Part shown: positions 52,301 to 64,000 of the stretch, one piece after another
Layout of the letters: each line of letters begins with the position of its first letter
Numbering within the stretch: the first letter of the stretch is position 1
DNA from: Phallusia mammillata
Lineage: Eukaryota > Chordata > Ascidiacea > Phlebobranchia > Ascidiidae
Direction of reading: 5' to 3'
Length of the DNA: 64,000 bases
NCBI GenBank assembly: GCA_003260075.1
Contig: QLIY01000234.1
Location: 122,177-186,176, forward strand
Made by a program: the position numbers and the translations under genes
The notes under the pieces: generated by a model
What the model saw: only the letters and a program-made list of their open reading frames with translations
The model's database searches: none
What the model was told of the DNA's origin: nothing

Positions 52301-52576
52301 CTTGCGAGAACAAATCGTTCACCAGTTTTCTGTTCAGACCTTTTAAAAGTTTGCTTAATTTTTTAAGCTGTCATAGCATCCAACACATCAATATGGGAAT
52401 GGTGCAAGGAAATGTTCACTTACATGTGGAAGGTATCAAGTGATGGTTTGTCCTACTTGTTTGAATCAGCTCACTACAGTGTAACCCACCTACCAGAAAC
52501 AATCAATGACATTGGGAAGTGGGTGTACACATCTACTTTACATGCATGGAATCATTTAATGGAACTCCTGCTGTAA
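49398..52576 (+). CDS. SIGMAR1: Sigma-1 receptor / ERG2-family protein
   Basis: Six exons: 49398-49527, 50465-50560, 50682-50774, 51531-51623, 51819-51998 and 52368-52576, closing to 266 residues (human SIGMAR1 223). A single N-terminal membrane segment (ILIYIIICFVLAHYYLG) is followed by the cupin-like ERG2 domain: GGLHGAVAILYASFTELLVLY, GRHYMNVSVTVLTG, KPGENKVFRMGE, YCRGIVPLTMGYWLSDS and FSHHDPLLALSTIL. Fungal ERG2 is a sterol isomerase; animal sigma-1 is an ER ligand-binding chaperone at mitochondrial contacts. The HDP motif fits the acidic ligand contact region. The C-terminus extends about 40 residues past the human end. Exon 2's first 28 bp also occur before the poly-C at 50353-50363, an assembly duplicate. 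Confidence 0.9.
49667..49676. other. 10-C gap tract, duplicated flanks
   Basis: 49610-49666 restarts at 49677. In SIGMAR1 intron 1. Confidence 0.86.
49865..50209. mobile_element. TA-flanked MITE in SIGMAR1 intron 1
   Basis: A perfect 25-bp terminal inverted repeat begins CCGTATTTACTCGATTG at the left and is mirrored at 50185-50209, flanked by TA on both sides. The TA duplication suggests a Tc1/mariner-type or related superfamily; I cannot name it further. The interior has GCGGCTTA repeats near each end and contains the window's only N at 49995. Confidence 0.75.
49962..50028. other. Gap (N) between two identical 33-bp copies
   Basis: The single ambiguous base at 49995 separates 49962-49994 from an identical 49996-50028. 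This is the same overlap-not-merged pattern seen at the poly-C tracts, here with the gap symbol still N. Confidence 0.85.
50353..50363. other. 11-C gap tract, duplicated flanks
   Basis: 50224-50352 restarts at 50364 and contains the acceptor and start of SIGMAR1 exon 2. Confidence 0.87.
51174..51184. other. 11-C gap tract, duplicated flanks
   Basis: 50948-51173 restarts at 51185, the longest duplicated flank in the window. Confidence 0.87.
51738..51750. other. 13-C gap tract, duplicated flanks
   Basis: 51677-51737 restarts at 51751. In SIGMAR1 intron 4. Confidence 0.85.
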
Positions 52577-53437
52577 ACAAGTTAACCCATAAAGTCTAAT
52601 TTGTGGGTGTAATACTTAATTTGTATAATTTAGTTCTAAAAAATGTGCTACATGCATTTTTCCCACTGGGCCAAACTAGAGGCGTCAGTAACCTTAATAG
52701 TGTTTTATCCAAAGGTTTTAAAATAGTAATCAGAAAAAATACATTACTTTGACACAACCTAAAAGAAAGCAAAAGTTTACATTATCAAAAAGTACTGGAA
52801 TATAAACTCTGTCCACAATATCCACAAGATGCATATTTAATGTTGCTTACTGTGGGCACTAGCTTATTCAGGGGGCTAGAAGTCATGTAAAACGTTGATA
52901 GAACAATGCAATTTGTGCATTTTATTTCTCATACTTTTTATTTTCATTTCCCTTTTTTGGCCCCCCCCCCAAAGTACTGGAATATAAACTCTGTCCACAA
53001 TATCCACAAGATGCATATCTGGTGTTGCTTACTGCGGTCACTAGCTTATTCAGGGGGCTAGAAGTCATGTAAAAAGTTGATAGAACAATGCAATTTGTGC
53101 ATTTTATTTCTTGTACTTTTTATTTTCATTTCCCTTTTTTGATAAGGAAGGATGGTTCAATTTATTTTAATTTGCAAATGTAACAAGAAAATCAAATTTA
53201 CACTGTGTAACATTAAACACATTGACCTATTTACTGAAACCAAATCTCCAAAATCAGATTTTTTCACAGTTTGAAAGGTAACGTCTATTTTTCATCTGCA
53301 ATAAAACAGTAAACAACATAAACATCATAAAACCCTTGAAACAGAAGTTACAACATTGTGAACAACATGTAACTGATACGCACGAGGGGTCATTTGTTCA
53401 CAAATTCCAAAATCAGGTGTTAGGTTCAGCTGTTTTT
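52577..53437. other. Convergent spacer, SIGMAR1 and CFAP300 3' ends
   Basis: AT-rich 3' flanks with one poly-C junction whose flanks (from 52789 and from 52971) are the same sequence. No additional gene seen. Confidence 0.55.
52961..52970. other. 10-C gap tract, duplicated flanks
   Basis: 52789-52960 restarts at 52971. Confidence 0.86.
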
Positions 53438-55772
<2,335 letters not shown>

Positions 55773-56966
55773 TGCTACCGAGTAATTATTTTAAGCACCT
55801 AATAACTGACTGTAGATAAAGACAGCTTTTTTACAGACAAAGACCTACAGAAATAGCTTTAAACATGGATCTGTTTATGTCTTCTGGTATGGTATGCTTT
55901 CCAAAACAAAAAACAAAGTCAAAGAGAAATGCATAATTAAAAAACCTCGGCCACAATCGCTGAACGAAAAGCAACAACATTATCGCTCACAGAAATAAAA
56001 CTTCCAAAATCAAAAACTTTTTTGTATCTCGTGCTTAGCGTTCGTTTATTTCAAGCTGTAGTAGAATTAATATTTCTCTAAATCAGTGACCCCCAGTCTG
56101 TTTGAAGAAAAAACACCACCAAATCAAATTTGCCTATTTTTGGTTGTATATTTTGTCGATAAACGGGCGTTACATTATTGAGTAATGATTTGAAACCTAA
56201 TATTTGCGTCAATTCCTGGTGATGCAAATACACGAGCTCTGGGATTATCGTATTTTGCAAAACCAATGCTCAAATATGACGGTAATGATAGATAGAACAT
56301 CATTCGTTGAACTGCATAGTTTCTTGTGTTGGCTATTAACTCGCCGTTGATCGTTTTGTCAGGAAACTTGTACGGTATCCATATCCGGCAGTTTATCTAT
56401 CTCTGTCAGTTTGTATTCCGTTCGGTATGATTTCGTAGTATTGTCCTTTTTTAGTGTTAATTTCGGGCCACGTGTTTATGTCCTTTTTAAAAGTTCAACG
56501 TTTTGTTTTGCCACTCTTTTGGAAAAAAATAACGGTAAAAACTGTTTAAAATACAAAAAATAATAATTTATGATAGGTCAATGCGTCTTCGTAAAACTTT
56601 TTGTGGTAAAAAGTAAATAAAAACTGCTGACTCAGCCTCTGGGTTTGATGTTTATTGACGTAGCAGTATTTTAGGAGGTATGTAAACAAATAAAGCATAG
56701 AAAACTTTGCCGGCTGTAAAGCATGTTTGAAGTTAATTGTCCTCGCTGCATTTTGTGCACGCACTTAACATTTGCAGCAACTATAAAATAAGCTAGTTCA
56801 ATCACCGTAGGCCGAATTGAATTGCCCAGCTGTCCGCATTTTAACCGCGTGTGGGACTAAGCGTTTTTGGTGTTTATTTTTACACGTGTTGCGCGCAACG
56901 AACATGCCTTGCTTCACAAGTGTGTTTGTACTGTCGCGACGGTTCGGGCGCTGTGCAGAAGTGATA
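55773..56966. other. Divergent intergenic region, CFAP300 / PLP enzyme
   Basis: About 1.2 kb between two divergent start codons. It contains AT-rich sequence and no supported gene. Either or both promoters must lie here. Confidence 0.5.
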
Positions 56967-57882
56967 ATGAGCTCCCAATATCGCAGCATTTCAGCATACC
57001 AACCTCCAGAATTTGCATCAAATCTTGCAAAAACACCAAGCAAACGTGTGAAGGTAACTCACGTTGTATTTTAATGTGTAAAATCTGCTTCTAAAAAAAG
57101 ATCTTTGCAATGGCTATTTTGACAGCAAATTGTATAATGTTGTAATATAACTGTTGTCAATTGAAAAAACAAAACGTGTAAGCAGATGGACTAGATTTTG
57201 CATGCTGTTGTTTAATTGTGTGGAATTAAATACTTGATTTAAAAGATTTTTATTTGTCTTAGTTTGCAACTTTACCAACACCGCTTCACAAATGGAATCT
57301 ACCCGGAGTGCCCGATGATTTTCAGTTGTACATAAAAAGAGATGATTTGACTGGAAGTTTTCTAAGTGGAAACAAAGTAAGTATTTTATAATCAATTGGG
57401 CTATTCTTTTCTCTTATGCTTTGTACTTTTGGGAAATTTAAGCATATTGTAGTTGAAGATGGCATTAAAAATATACTCTTGTGCATTTAATTTTGCTATT
57501 GTTTTGTAGATACGGAAACTGGAGTTTTTGCTGGCAGATGCACTGGACAAGGGATGTGGGTCTGTTATAACTTGTGGCAGTTTCCAGTCAAACCACTGCA
57601 GGGCAACTGCTGTGGCTGCAAAAGAACTTGGACTTGATTGCCATTTGTTGTTACGAAGCAAAAACATGGTGTGTAAAATTTGGTTTGTTTACATGATCTA
57701 AAACAGAAAGGCATCACATAACAGGACTAGTGATGTGACGATACCAAGTTTTAAAGCAAGAACCGATACTATTACTGAGTACCACATGTATATACCTTCG
57801 ATGCCGAGTACCGAGTATGACTACCGAGTACTTATGTGTAGTGTTGTACTTAGTTGTATATCATTGCCTAACTTATCTGCCA

Positions 57883-57965
<83 letters not shown>

Positions 57966-58755
57966 ATGTGATAGCGAAAAAAATATACGTAACCTGGCAG
58001 AACTTTTCCCCGATTTTGTGCTATGTGAAGCAAATATTGGCCAAAAGTTGCCCGTATTCTTATGGTGTAAATCGGCCTTCGGTACTAGCATGTTGGTATC
58101 GAAAACTGAGACAAAATATTTCGATACTGCGGACGAGTACCGAGTACTCGTCCCATCACATAACAGGACCCCCCCCCCTGTAAATCGGCCTTCGGTACTA
58201 GCATGTTGGTATCGAAAACTGAGACAGAATATTTCGATACTGCGGACGAGTTCCGAGTACTCGTCCCATCACATAACAGGGCTTAAAACATCTTTGTCAT
58301 AATGTGTTAAGTACAACTGCTGTAACCACAAACATTGTGCAGGTGTTACATACAAACCTAAATGGTTTTGCAGGAAAAGGAAAACATTAAAAATCCTGGA
58401 AATCTTTTACCATCTGTTCTTAGTGGAAGCCAACTTTATTTAATTCCCTTAAATTCCAAATATGAGCTGGACATCAGACCAAGACAAGAAAAACTTGCAA
58501 AAAGTATTGCGTAAGTTTAATATGTTGAAATACAGTACTACAAACAGTGATTTAACTCCCGAATTTGCATAACATCGTCTTTGATATTGATTGGCTTAAA
58601 CCAGGGGTGCACAACCTTTTTGCTAAGATGGCCACATTGCAGATTCTTATTTCACCAACGCTCGCCAATTACCTGCTTGTTTTTGTTTTAAATTTATTAT
58701 GTGAAAATAGAGCTTGTCCCACATACATAAACCATTTGATGGCATTCAAAAAGTC

Positions 58756-58825
<70 letters not shown>

Positions 58826-60431
58826 ACGTCATAATCTATATTGTGATGCAAGAGGTGACTGTTTATTTGCATTATTTGCACACAATAGGCGTAAGTGTGA
58901 TGCACAGGAGTCAGTAGGCTGGTAATATTCTTTACAGTCTTTTAAAATCTATTTAAACCAGTTCGAAAGCCAAATATTTAGCAAAAGAGGTTTTTCCCCC
59001 CCCCCCAATAGGCGTATGTAAAGTGTGATGCACAGGGACACTAGGCTGTTAATATTCTTTACAGTCTTTTAAAATCTATTTAAACCAGTTTGAAAGTCAA
59101 AATATTTAGCAAAAGAGGTTTTTACGTCATGTCCGCCAGTTTATATATTTTAATAAACATGTTAACGGCCGCACAAAATCGTCTACTCGGCCACAGGTTG
59201 TGCACCCCTGGCTTAAACGGTACTGCTACTATTAAGGTTGGGAATGACCAAAAAGATTTATTTAGGGGAAGATGCTAAAAATTGTAAGAGTACTCGTTTA
59301 TCTATTTTTAATTACATTACTATCTTAGTTTGTGTTAGTATGTTAGGATGTTTGATTCTGTTTAAACTTACTTGCTTGGTTTCAGATTGACTACAGGCAA
59401 ACCTGCTTACTGCATTCCTGTTGGAGGATCAAATTCAACTGGTGTTTTTGGTTACATTGAGGCTTGGAATGAATTAATAAGCCAAGAAGGTTTTGATAAA
59501 ATAGATGATATATTTGTGGCTACTGGTAGTGGTGGCACCGTTGCCGGGCTCTGCATTGGAAATTACTTGACCGGGCAGAAGATAAAGTAAGAAATTGTAA
59601 AGTTCTTAGAGCTATAAAGTAACTTGGCTGAAACATTTCAGCCCAATGTGCTGTTTTCCGATGTTCCACCCCGAATTTATTTAAAAATTCAGCTGAAACC
59701 CAACTTTTTGTCCCCCCCCCCACCGGGCAGAAGATAAAGTAAGAAATTGTAAAGTTCTTAGAGCTATAATGTAACTTCGGTAAAAAAACAAACAATACAG
59801 GGACTTACTAACTAGTGATGGACCAAAGTTTCGTTTGGCCTAAACATTTCCCCCGATTATGCTGTTTTTCTGATGTTTTGGTTTGGCCCCAAATTTTTTT
59901 GAAAATTTGACCGAAACCGAACTTTTTGATTGCATGGAGTTAATGCCTAACCTTTTATTTTCACAAACACGAATATTAAAAAATTAACTAAATCTATAAA
60001 ATACGAGCCACATTGTCTGCCAAATATTACAACTTTAGTAAAGATTCCGCATTGTGAAAGTGATTTTGGTTTGTCATAATTGAGTTTACTCTCATCTACA
60101 ATATATGGTTCAGTTAGAAACATCCATAGAAATGTATTTTAGGCTCAGCCTGATTCGGCTGAAAGTATTCGGTTTTGGCCTGAACCTTTTAAGGCGGGTT
60201 CCCCCCCCCCGTTAGAAACATCCATAGAAATGTATTTTAGGCTCAGCCTGATTCGGCTAAAATTATTCGGTTTTGGCCTGAACCTTTTAAGGCGGGTGCT
60301 GTGCATCACTAGTACTAACCAATTATTTCATCTAATAGGTATGCATATTTTTGTCTGATTGATAAACACAATAATATTTAAACCTCAATTGAAACATGTT
60401 AGAAATAATATTACACTGTTTTTTACACTTT

Positions 60432-60467
<36 letters not shown>

Positions 60468-61455
60468 TATTTCCACTCTCATGTCAATGAAATGCTGCAT
60501 GAACTAAATATCACTGGGACGAGATCTGACGATTTAATTGATATCATTGATGGACATAAAGGGGAGGGATATGGTAAATCAACATCGGATGACCACTGTA
60601 AGAAATTGAACCAGAAAACCTAATAGTGCATGCCTAAAAAATATATCAATAAAGCGATGTGCAAAATTTATCTTAAATTATTTTAAGGTTATGAAAACCA
60701 AATGAATTTGGTTAAAAGCATAATCTTGTTAATTGCAAAAAAGGTATTAGCAAATTAGCTGTACAATTAAGCAGATGTTATCTTGATTCAAATAAATATA
60801 TAAGCCTTGAAAACGTATTTTTGCTAAACCTATCTTGCTTTTAATACACTTTCTATAGTATACTTTAAACTGCATGATTATTTTGTAAATAAATTAAAAA
60901 ACCTTAATGGAATATTTTATTATGCTCTGATTTGTAGCTTTCTTGCAAAAAATTGCAAGCACAACTGGAATATTTTGTGATCACGTTTATTCTGGAAAAG
61001 CTGTAAGAGGGATGCTTGCGGAGATGAAAACAAACCCTTCACGATTCCAGGGAAAAAATGTCATGTTTATTCACACAGGTAATTTGGAGATTGTACAAAA
61101 CTGCTGAAAGCGTCTCAACAGTATCTGAAAGGTTAAAAACTAGCTAGCATTTTTTGATAGGTGGTTTCCTATACTGTGAAAGCTACCGTCACATAACAAG
61201 TTTGTAACATTTATTGATTCCAAAAAAATTAAAACTTGTATGCCCCCCCCCCGTTTCCTATACTGTGAAAGCTACCGTCACATAACAAGTTTGTAACATT
61301 AATTTATTCCAAAAAAATTTAAACTTGTATTTTTTTTTTCAGGTGGTGCATTTGGCTTGTATGATGGTGTTATCCAATCATGTTTAGATGATACTTTTGG
61401 CAAATTAGCACACACATGGGAAAATAAAGATAGTGATCCAGAACTAATTACCTAA
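56967..61455 (+). CDS. ACC deaminase / D-cysteine desulfhydrase-like PLP enzyme
   Basis: Exons 56967-57053, 57263-57376, 57510-57668, 58374-58510, 59386-59586, about 60468-60573 (5' end unresolved), 60938-61078 and 61343-61455. Fold-type II PLP features: [30 protein letters not shown] with the Schiff-base lysine at the exon 2-3 junction, [35 protein letters not shown] (phosphate loop), and [12 protein letters not shown]. The family degrades D-cysteine to pyruvate, H2S and ammonia, or opens ACC; which applies here cannot be read from sequence. The exon-6 acceptor is missing: the frame [14 protein letters not shown] emerges straight from a 34-C tract. An acceptor at 60338 gives a plausible YAYFCLID but then a stop. 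Introns 3 to 5 hold three hAT elements. A second copy starts at 62746. Confidence 0.88.
57885..57965. other. 81-C tract, no flank duplication
   Basis: Inside the hAT element of PLP-enzyme intron 3. Flanks unrelated. Confidence 0.75.
58169..58178. other. 10-C gap tract, duplicated flanks
   Basis: 58066-58168 restarts at 58179. Confidence 0.86.
58757..58825. other. 69-C tract, no flank duplication
   Basis: Inside the hAT element of PLP-enzyme intron 4. Flanks unrelated. Confidence 0.75.
58996..59006. other. 11-C gap tract, duplicated flanks
   Basis: 58884-58995 restarts at 59007 with small indels. Confidence 0.84.
59712..59721. other. 10-C gap tract, duplicated flanks
   Basis: The sequence from 59570, including the 3' end of PLP-enzyme exon 5, restarts at 59722. 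Confidence 0.85.
59813..60311. mobile_element. hAT-like element in PLP-enzyme intron 5
   Basis: Ends TAGTGATGGACC and TGTGCATCACTA, flanked by TTACTAAC and GTACTAAC, a 7-of-8 match to a target duplication. The interior shows TTTGGCC / GGCC-AAAC motifs on both sides. A poly-C junction at 60201-60210 duplicates its right third. Confidence 0.65.
60201..60210. other. 10-C gap tract, duplicated flanks
   Basis: 60113-60200 restarts at 60211 inside the intron 5 hAT element. Confidence 0.86.
60434..60467. other. 34-C tract, replaces an exon boundary
   Basis: Coding sequence of PLP-enzyme exon 6 begins directly at its 3' edge with no AG acceptor. Flanks unrelated. Confidence 0.8.
61243..61252. other. 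10-C gap tract, duplicated flanks
   Basis: 61164-61242 restarts at 61253, in PLP-enzyme intron 7. Confidence 0.86.
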
Positions 61456-62745
61456 TAAAAATCGACTCGCAATATATTTAGTCGATAATTTTACTCAATT
61501 GAAAGTCGACGTTTAAAAACTTTAAAGTAATTTGCTATGCGTTAAATCAGTCACTGGGTTTATGCAAACGTTTATAGTCTTTTTTTAGTCATTGTGTCTT
61601 GCGGATTGCACTACTATGCTATGCAATTTTGTTTAACATTGGGCCTTCTTACATAAAGAAGTCCTGAATATCATGACAGTAGTGAAGCGTTTTTTGTGTA
61701 GGGGGAACTTGGGCATCATGACTTCGCCAATGACAATCGTTCTAATATGCTTGATTCGTTTTTAAACACCTGTAGTGCAATAATTGATCGTATACGCAGG
61801 CCTACATATTTTGCTTTACGCCCTGTTGACATCATCAGTCTGTTTTTTAGGGACTTTTATTTGCGACTTATCCTTTCAACGATTTTTTGTATTTTATCTC
61901 AAATTTCAGCTGTTGAAAAATTCTCGCGATTTTTGATGTTTGTTAAGAGTGCCAAACCGTTCATTAATTCAACAAGTGAATCAGCTGAAACTTCAGTACG
62001 CTAATACCAGTCTGCATAAATTAAGGTTAGGGCCATAAATGCATCACACCGATATGCAGTATGTTTGTTTGTTCTGTAATTTAACTGCGCAACGTGGAGA
62101 TCTTTTAAATGATCGTGGGGTATTCAAGGCTAACTACCAGAGCAGTTGCAAATACAAGAAATTTATTCATGGTTTTTCAAGTTTTTGCACCGCTTTACAC
62201 GATAAAAACTATACCACAACCGTTTCTTTGGAACACCAAATCCTTATTTTACCAGCGGCCGTCAGTATGTATGCCCTGTATCCGGAAACAATTAATTTCT
62301 TGGGTTATTTTAACTTATAATTGTCACGAACCTTTTGTCGAACATTTGCAACAAGTCGTGTTTCCACTGAGGTATCGAGGTAGACGAAAGACGTTATCCG
62401 ATCTGTACAAATTTCTGGCAAAAAGTTGAGTAGCCTACTGAACGTGCCCACAAAGCAATTATTTTGAAGCTAATTACTGTACGTTTTAAATGTAAAAATT
62501 GTCTGTTTGGCATTATGATATCGCTATAGGTTCGTCACGACCAGAGCGAAAGAAAAAAGGAATGGTCCGTCTGTTTTCAGAAGTCAATTAAGCTTGTAAA
62601 CTGCAACCAATCCACGGAGATTCGTTTTGCTGTTTGACAAAAAAGTGATAAACAACCCATTGGAGGAAAAAATCAGGAAGAATTGTCCAATTTGAAAAGC
62701 TGCTGGATCTAAATTTGTTATTTTCAACTGACTGTTAAAGTTATC
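61456..62745. other. Spacer between tandem PLP-enzyme genes
   Basis: 3' UTR of the first copy and promoter of the second. No other gene recognised; open frames near 61.7 and 62.1 kb have no domain features. Confidence 0.5.
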
Positions 62746-63169
62746 ATGGAATTTCACAAAGTTTCTGATTATCATCCGCCAGAATTTGCATCCAGTCTCG
62801 CATTTGCGCCAAGAAAACGAGTCAAGGTAACGTTTTTAGCATGTGGTTAACATTATGTTATTCTTTTAAATTACATACAAGAGATACAGATGTAGGATTG
62901 GAACCAACAACCTTGGAAACATGCAGCAATTTCTGAAACATTTTTGCCATCTGAACAAATTTTCCGCTGTAAAATGCAGCCAGATATTAGGGCTTGGCAT
63001 AGTCTATTGAAGACTTGATGTTTTAAAACTTAATTAAAAGGAGATATGATTTTAGTTGGCAACTTTACCAACACCGCTTCACAAATGGAATCTGCCAGGA
63101 GTACCCGATGGCTTTCAGTTGTACATAAAAAGAGACGATTTGACTGGAAATTTTTTGAGTGGAAACAAA
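62746..63169 (+). CDS. Second ACC deaminase / D-cysteine desulfhydrase-like gene (5' part)
   Basis: Two exons, 62746-62826 and 63056-63169, match exons 1 and 2 of the upstream gene in length class, phase and sequence. MEFHKVSDYHPPEFASSLAF corresponds to [20 protein letters not shown]. Exon 2 ([18 protein letters not shown], then [16 protein letters not shown]) differs from the first copy at only four residues. The Schiff-base lysine exon and the rest lie beyond the window. Intron 2 includes a poly-C junction at 63622-63631. This is a head-to-tail tandem duplicate, and its first exon has diverged far more than its second. Confidence 0.85.
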
Positions 63170-63621
63170 GTAAGTATTTGGTTATCGCTTTAGGGTACGA
63201 TATGATCTGGATTAAAAGGTCATAGATGGTAGATATATTTATGCAAATGTGTCATATGTTTCGCTAGACACGCAAGGTCAAGTGTATAACCATAGATTAC
63301 GTACTCTGGTATAACCTACCCAAACGTAATGCGTTTTTAAAAATTATTTACAATTCTTAAACGACAAAACCAGTTTTGCAACACTGCGCCGTACCTGCTC
63401 TTCAGAACTGTCACACATGACCAAATCTAACCGCTTTTACACAAGTTACAAGTGATTTTTTGAAGCGTGACGTCTGTTGCGCCACGGTCGATTTTCGTGG
63501 ATTACTCAAGTTTTTCTACCATCATCATTTCGCCGAAATGGTAAGTGCGAAAATTGTTAATAACCGTTCCGCACCACTGCGTACAGTTTCCAAAATGTTA
63601 TTTTTATTTTTTTTAAACCAT

Positions 63622-63631
63622 CCCCCCCCCC
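63622..63631. other. 10-C gap tract, duplicated flanks
   Basis: 63512-63621 restarts at 63632; the second copy lacks a short internal segment. Confidence 0.85.
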
Positions 63632-64000
63632 TTTTCTACCATCATCATTTCGCCGAAATGGTAAGTGCGAAAATTGTTACACTGCGTACAGTTTCCAAAA
63701 TGTTTTTTTTCATTTTTATTTTTTTTAAACCACAGAGAGTGGTCAAGGTATGTACAAATCGACATTTTGAGGTATGAGAGAAAACGTTTCAACTTGTAAC
63801 GTCACATTTCTTGTTTCAAACAGTATTTGCCACTGAAATGACTTTAACCGATACTTGTTTACATAAGTCGCACATATACAAATGCATACACAGCATATAG
63901 TCCAATGTTACGAAACAAATAAAAAGACATTCCGAGCCTAATATGTTTCTACAAATTGGCACAGATGTACGTTAGAGCAAGAAGTTTCACCTCGTAGAGT

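Larger units (their letters stand above)
57727..58273. mobile_element. hAT-like element in PLP-enzyme intron 3
   Basis: The left end CTAGTGATGTGACGA and the right end TCGTCCCATCACA (at 58160) are imperfect inverted repeats, with 8-bp duplication TAACAGGA at 57719-57726 and 58161-58168. Internal repeats of TACCGAGTA are present. It contains an 81-C gap tract, and its right part is duplicated after a 10-C tract, ending again near 58273. The exact tip is uncertain. Confidence 0.65.
58602..59210. mobile_element. hAT-like element in PLP-enzyme intron 4
   Basis: Ends CAGGGGTGCACAAC and GTTGTGCACCCCTG, with 8-bp duplication GCTTAAAC on both sides (58594-58601, 59211-59218). The length is inflated by a 69-C gap tract and an 11-C duplicate junction inside it. 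Subterminal GGCCAC / GGCCGC motifs resemble the other elements. Confidence 0.88.

Noticed and set aside
58066-58260. Tandem duplication within a hAT element as a mechanism of element growth
   Set aside because: The two copies flank a 10-C tract exactly as at non-transposon sites, so the duplication is an assembly feature.

Overview
This is eukaryotic genomic DNA: multi-exon genes with short GT-AG introns, AT-rich spacers and many small DNA-transposon relics. The gene set is animal: CHEK1, PIM kinase, sigma-1 receptor, heparan sulfate 6-O-sulfotransferase, CFAP300, UXT, LAMTOR5 and FAM185A. Compact genes, abundant non-autonomous hAT elements and apparently very high allelic divergence fit an invertebrate chordate, probably an ascidian tunicate. 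That species assignment is inference. Exon boundaries were joined by hand, and reading-frame arithmetic closes for every gene except the D-cysteine desulfhydrase-like gene.

Layout. 1-5.7 kb: no recognisable gene. 5.7-10.5 kb: FAM185A (+) converges on LAMTOR5 (-), with UXT (-) behind it. 11.0-14.5 kb: HS6ST (+) with two alternative first exons. 16.2-20.9 kb: CHEK1 (-). 22.1 kb: a small LYR-motif protein. 26.7-39.7 kb: a PIM-family kinase (+) whose fourth intron is about 10.6 kb and visibly CpG/GC-rich. 39.7-49.4 kb: gene-poor, repeat-bearing spacer. 49.4-52.6 kb: sigma-1 receptor (+). 53.4-55.8 kb: CFAP300 (-). 57.0-61.5 kb: an ACC deaminase/D-cysteine desulfhydrase-like PLP enzyme (+), followed at 62.7 kb by the start of a second, tandem copy that runs out of the window.

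Two overlays cut across the genes. The first is 25 poly-C tracts, all on the + strand. Twenty are about 10 C long, and each sits between two near-identical copies of the same 60-230 bp sequence. Five are 34-96 C long and have no flanking duplication. I read these as assembly gaps written as C, with unmerged allelic contig ends on each side. They duplicate parts of coding exons (FAM185A, CHEK1, SIGMAR1, the desulfhydrase) and apparently remove one splice acceptor. The second is a set of transposon relics with intact target-site duplications: eight hAT-like elements, one Mutator-like element with 9-bp TSDs, one TA-flanked MITE, and two related foldback elements. The foldbacks carry a hammerhead-ribozyme-like core typical of Penelope-like retroelements.

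The genes do not form one pathway. They are ordinary unlinked housekeeping, signalling and ciliary genes. The least expected content is the tandem pair of D-cysteine desulfhydrase-like genes, the duplicated HS6ST first exon and the hammerhead-bearing foldbacks.
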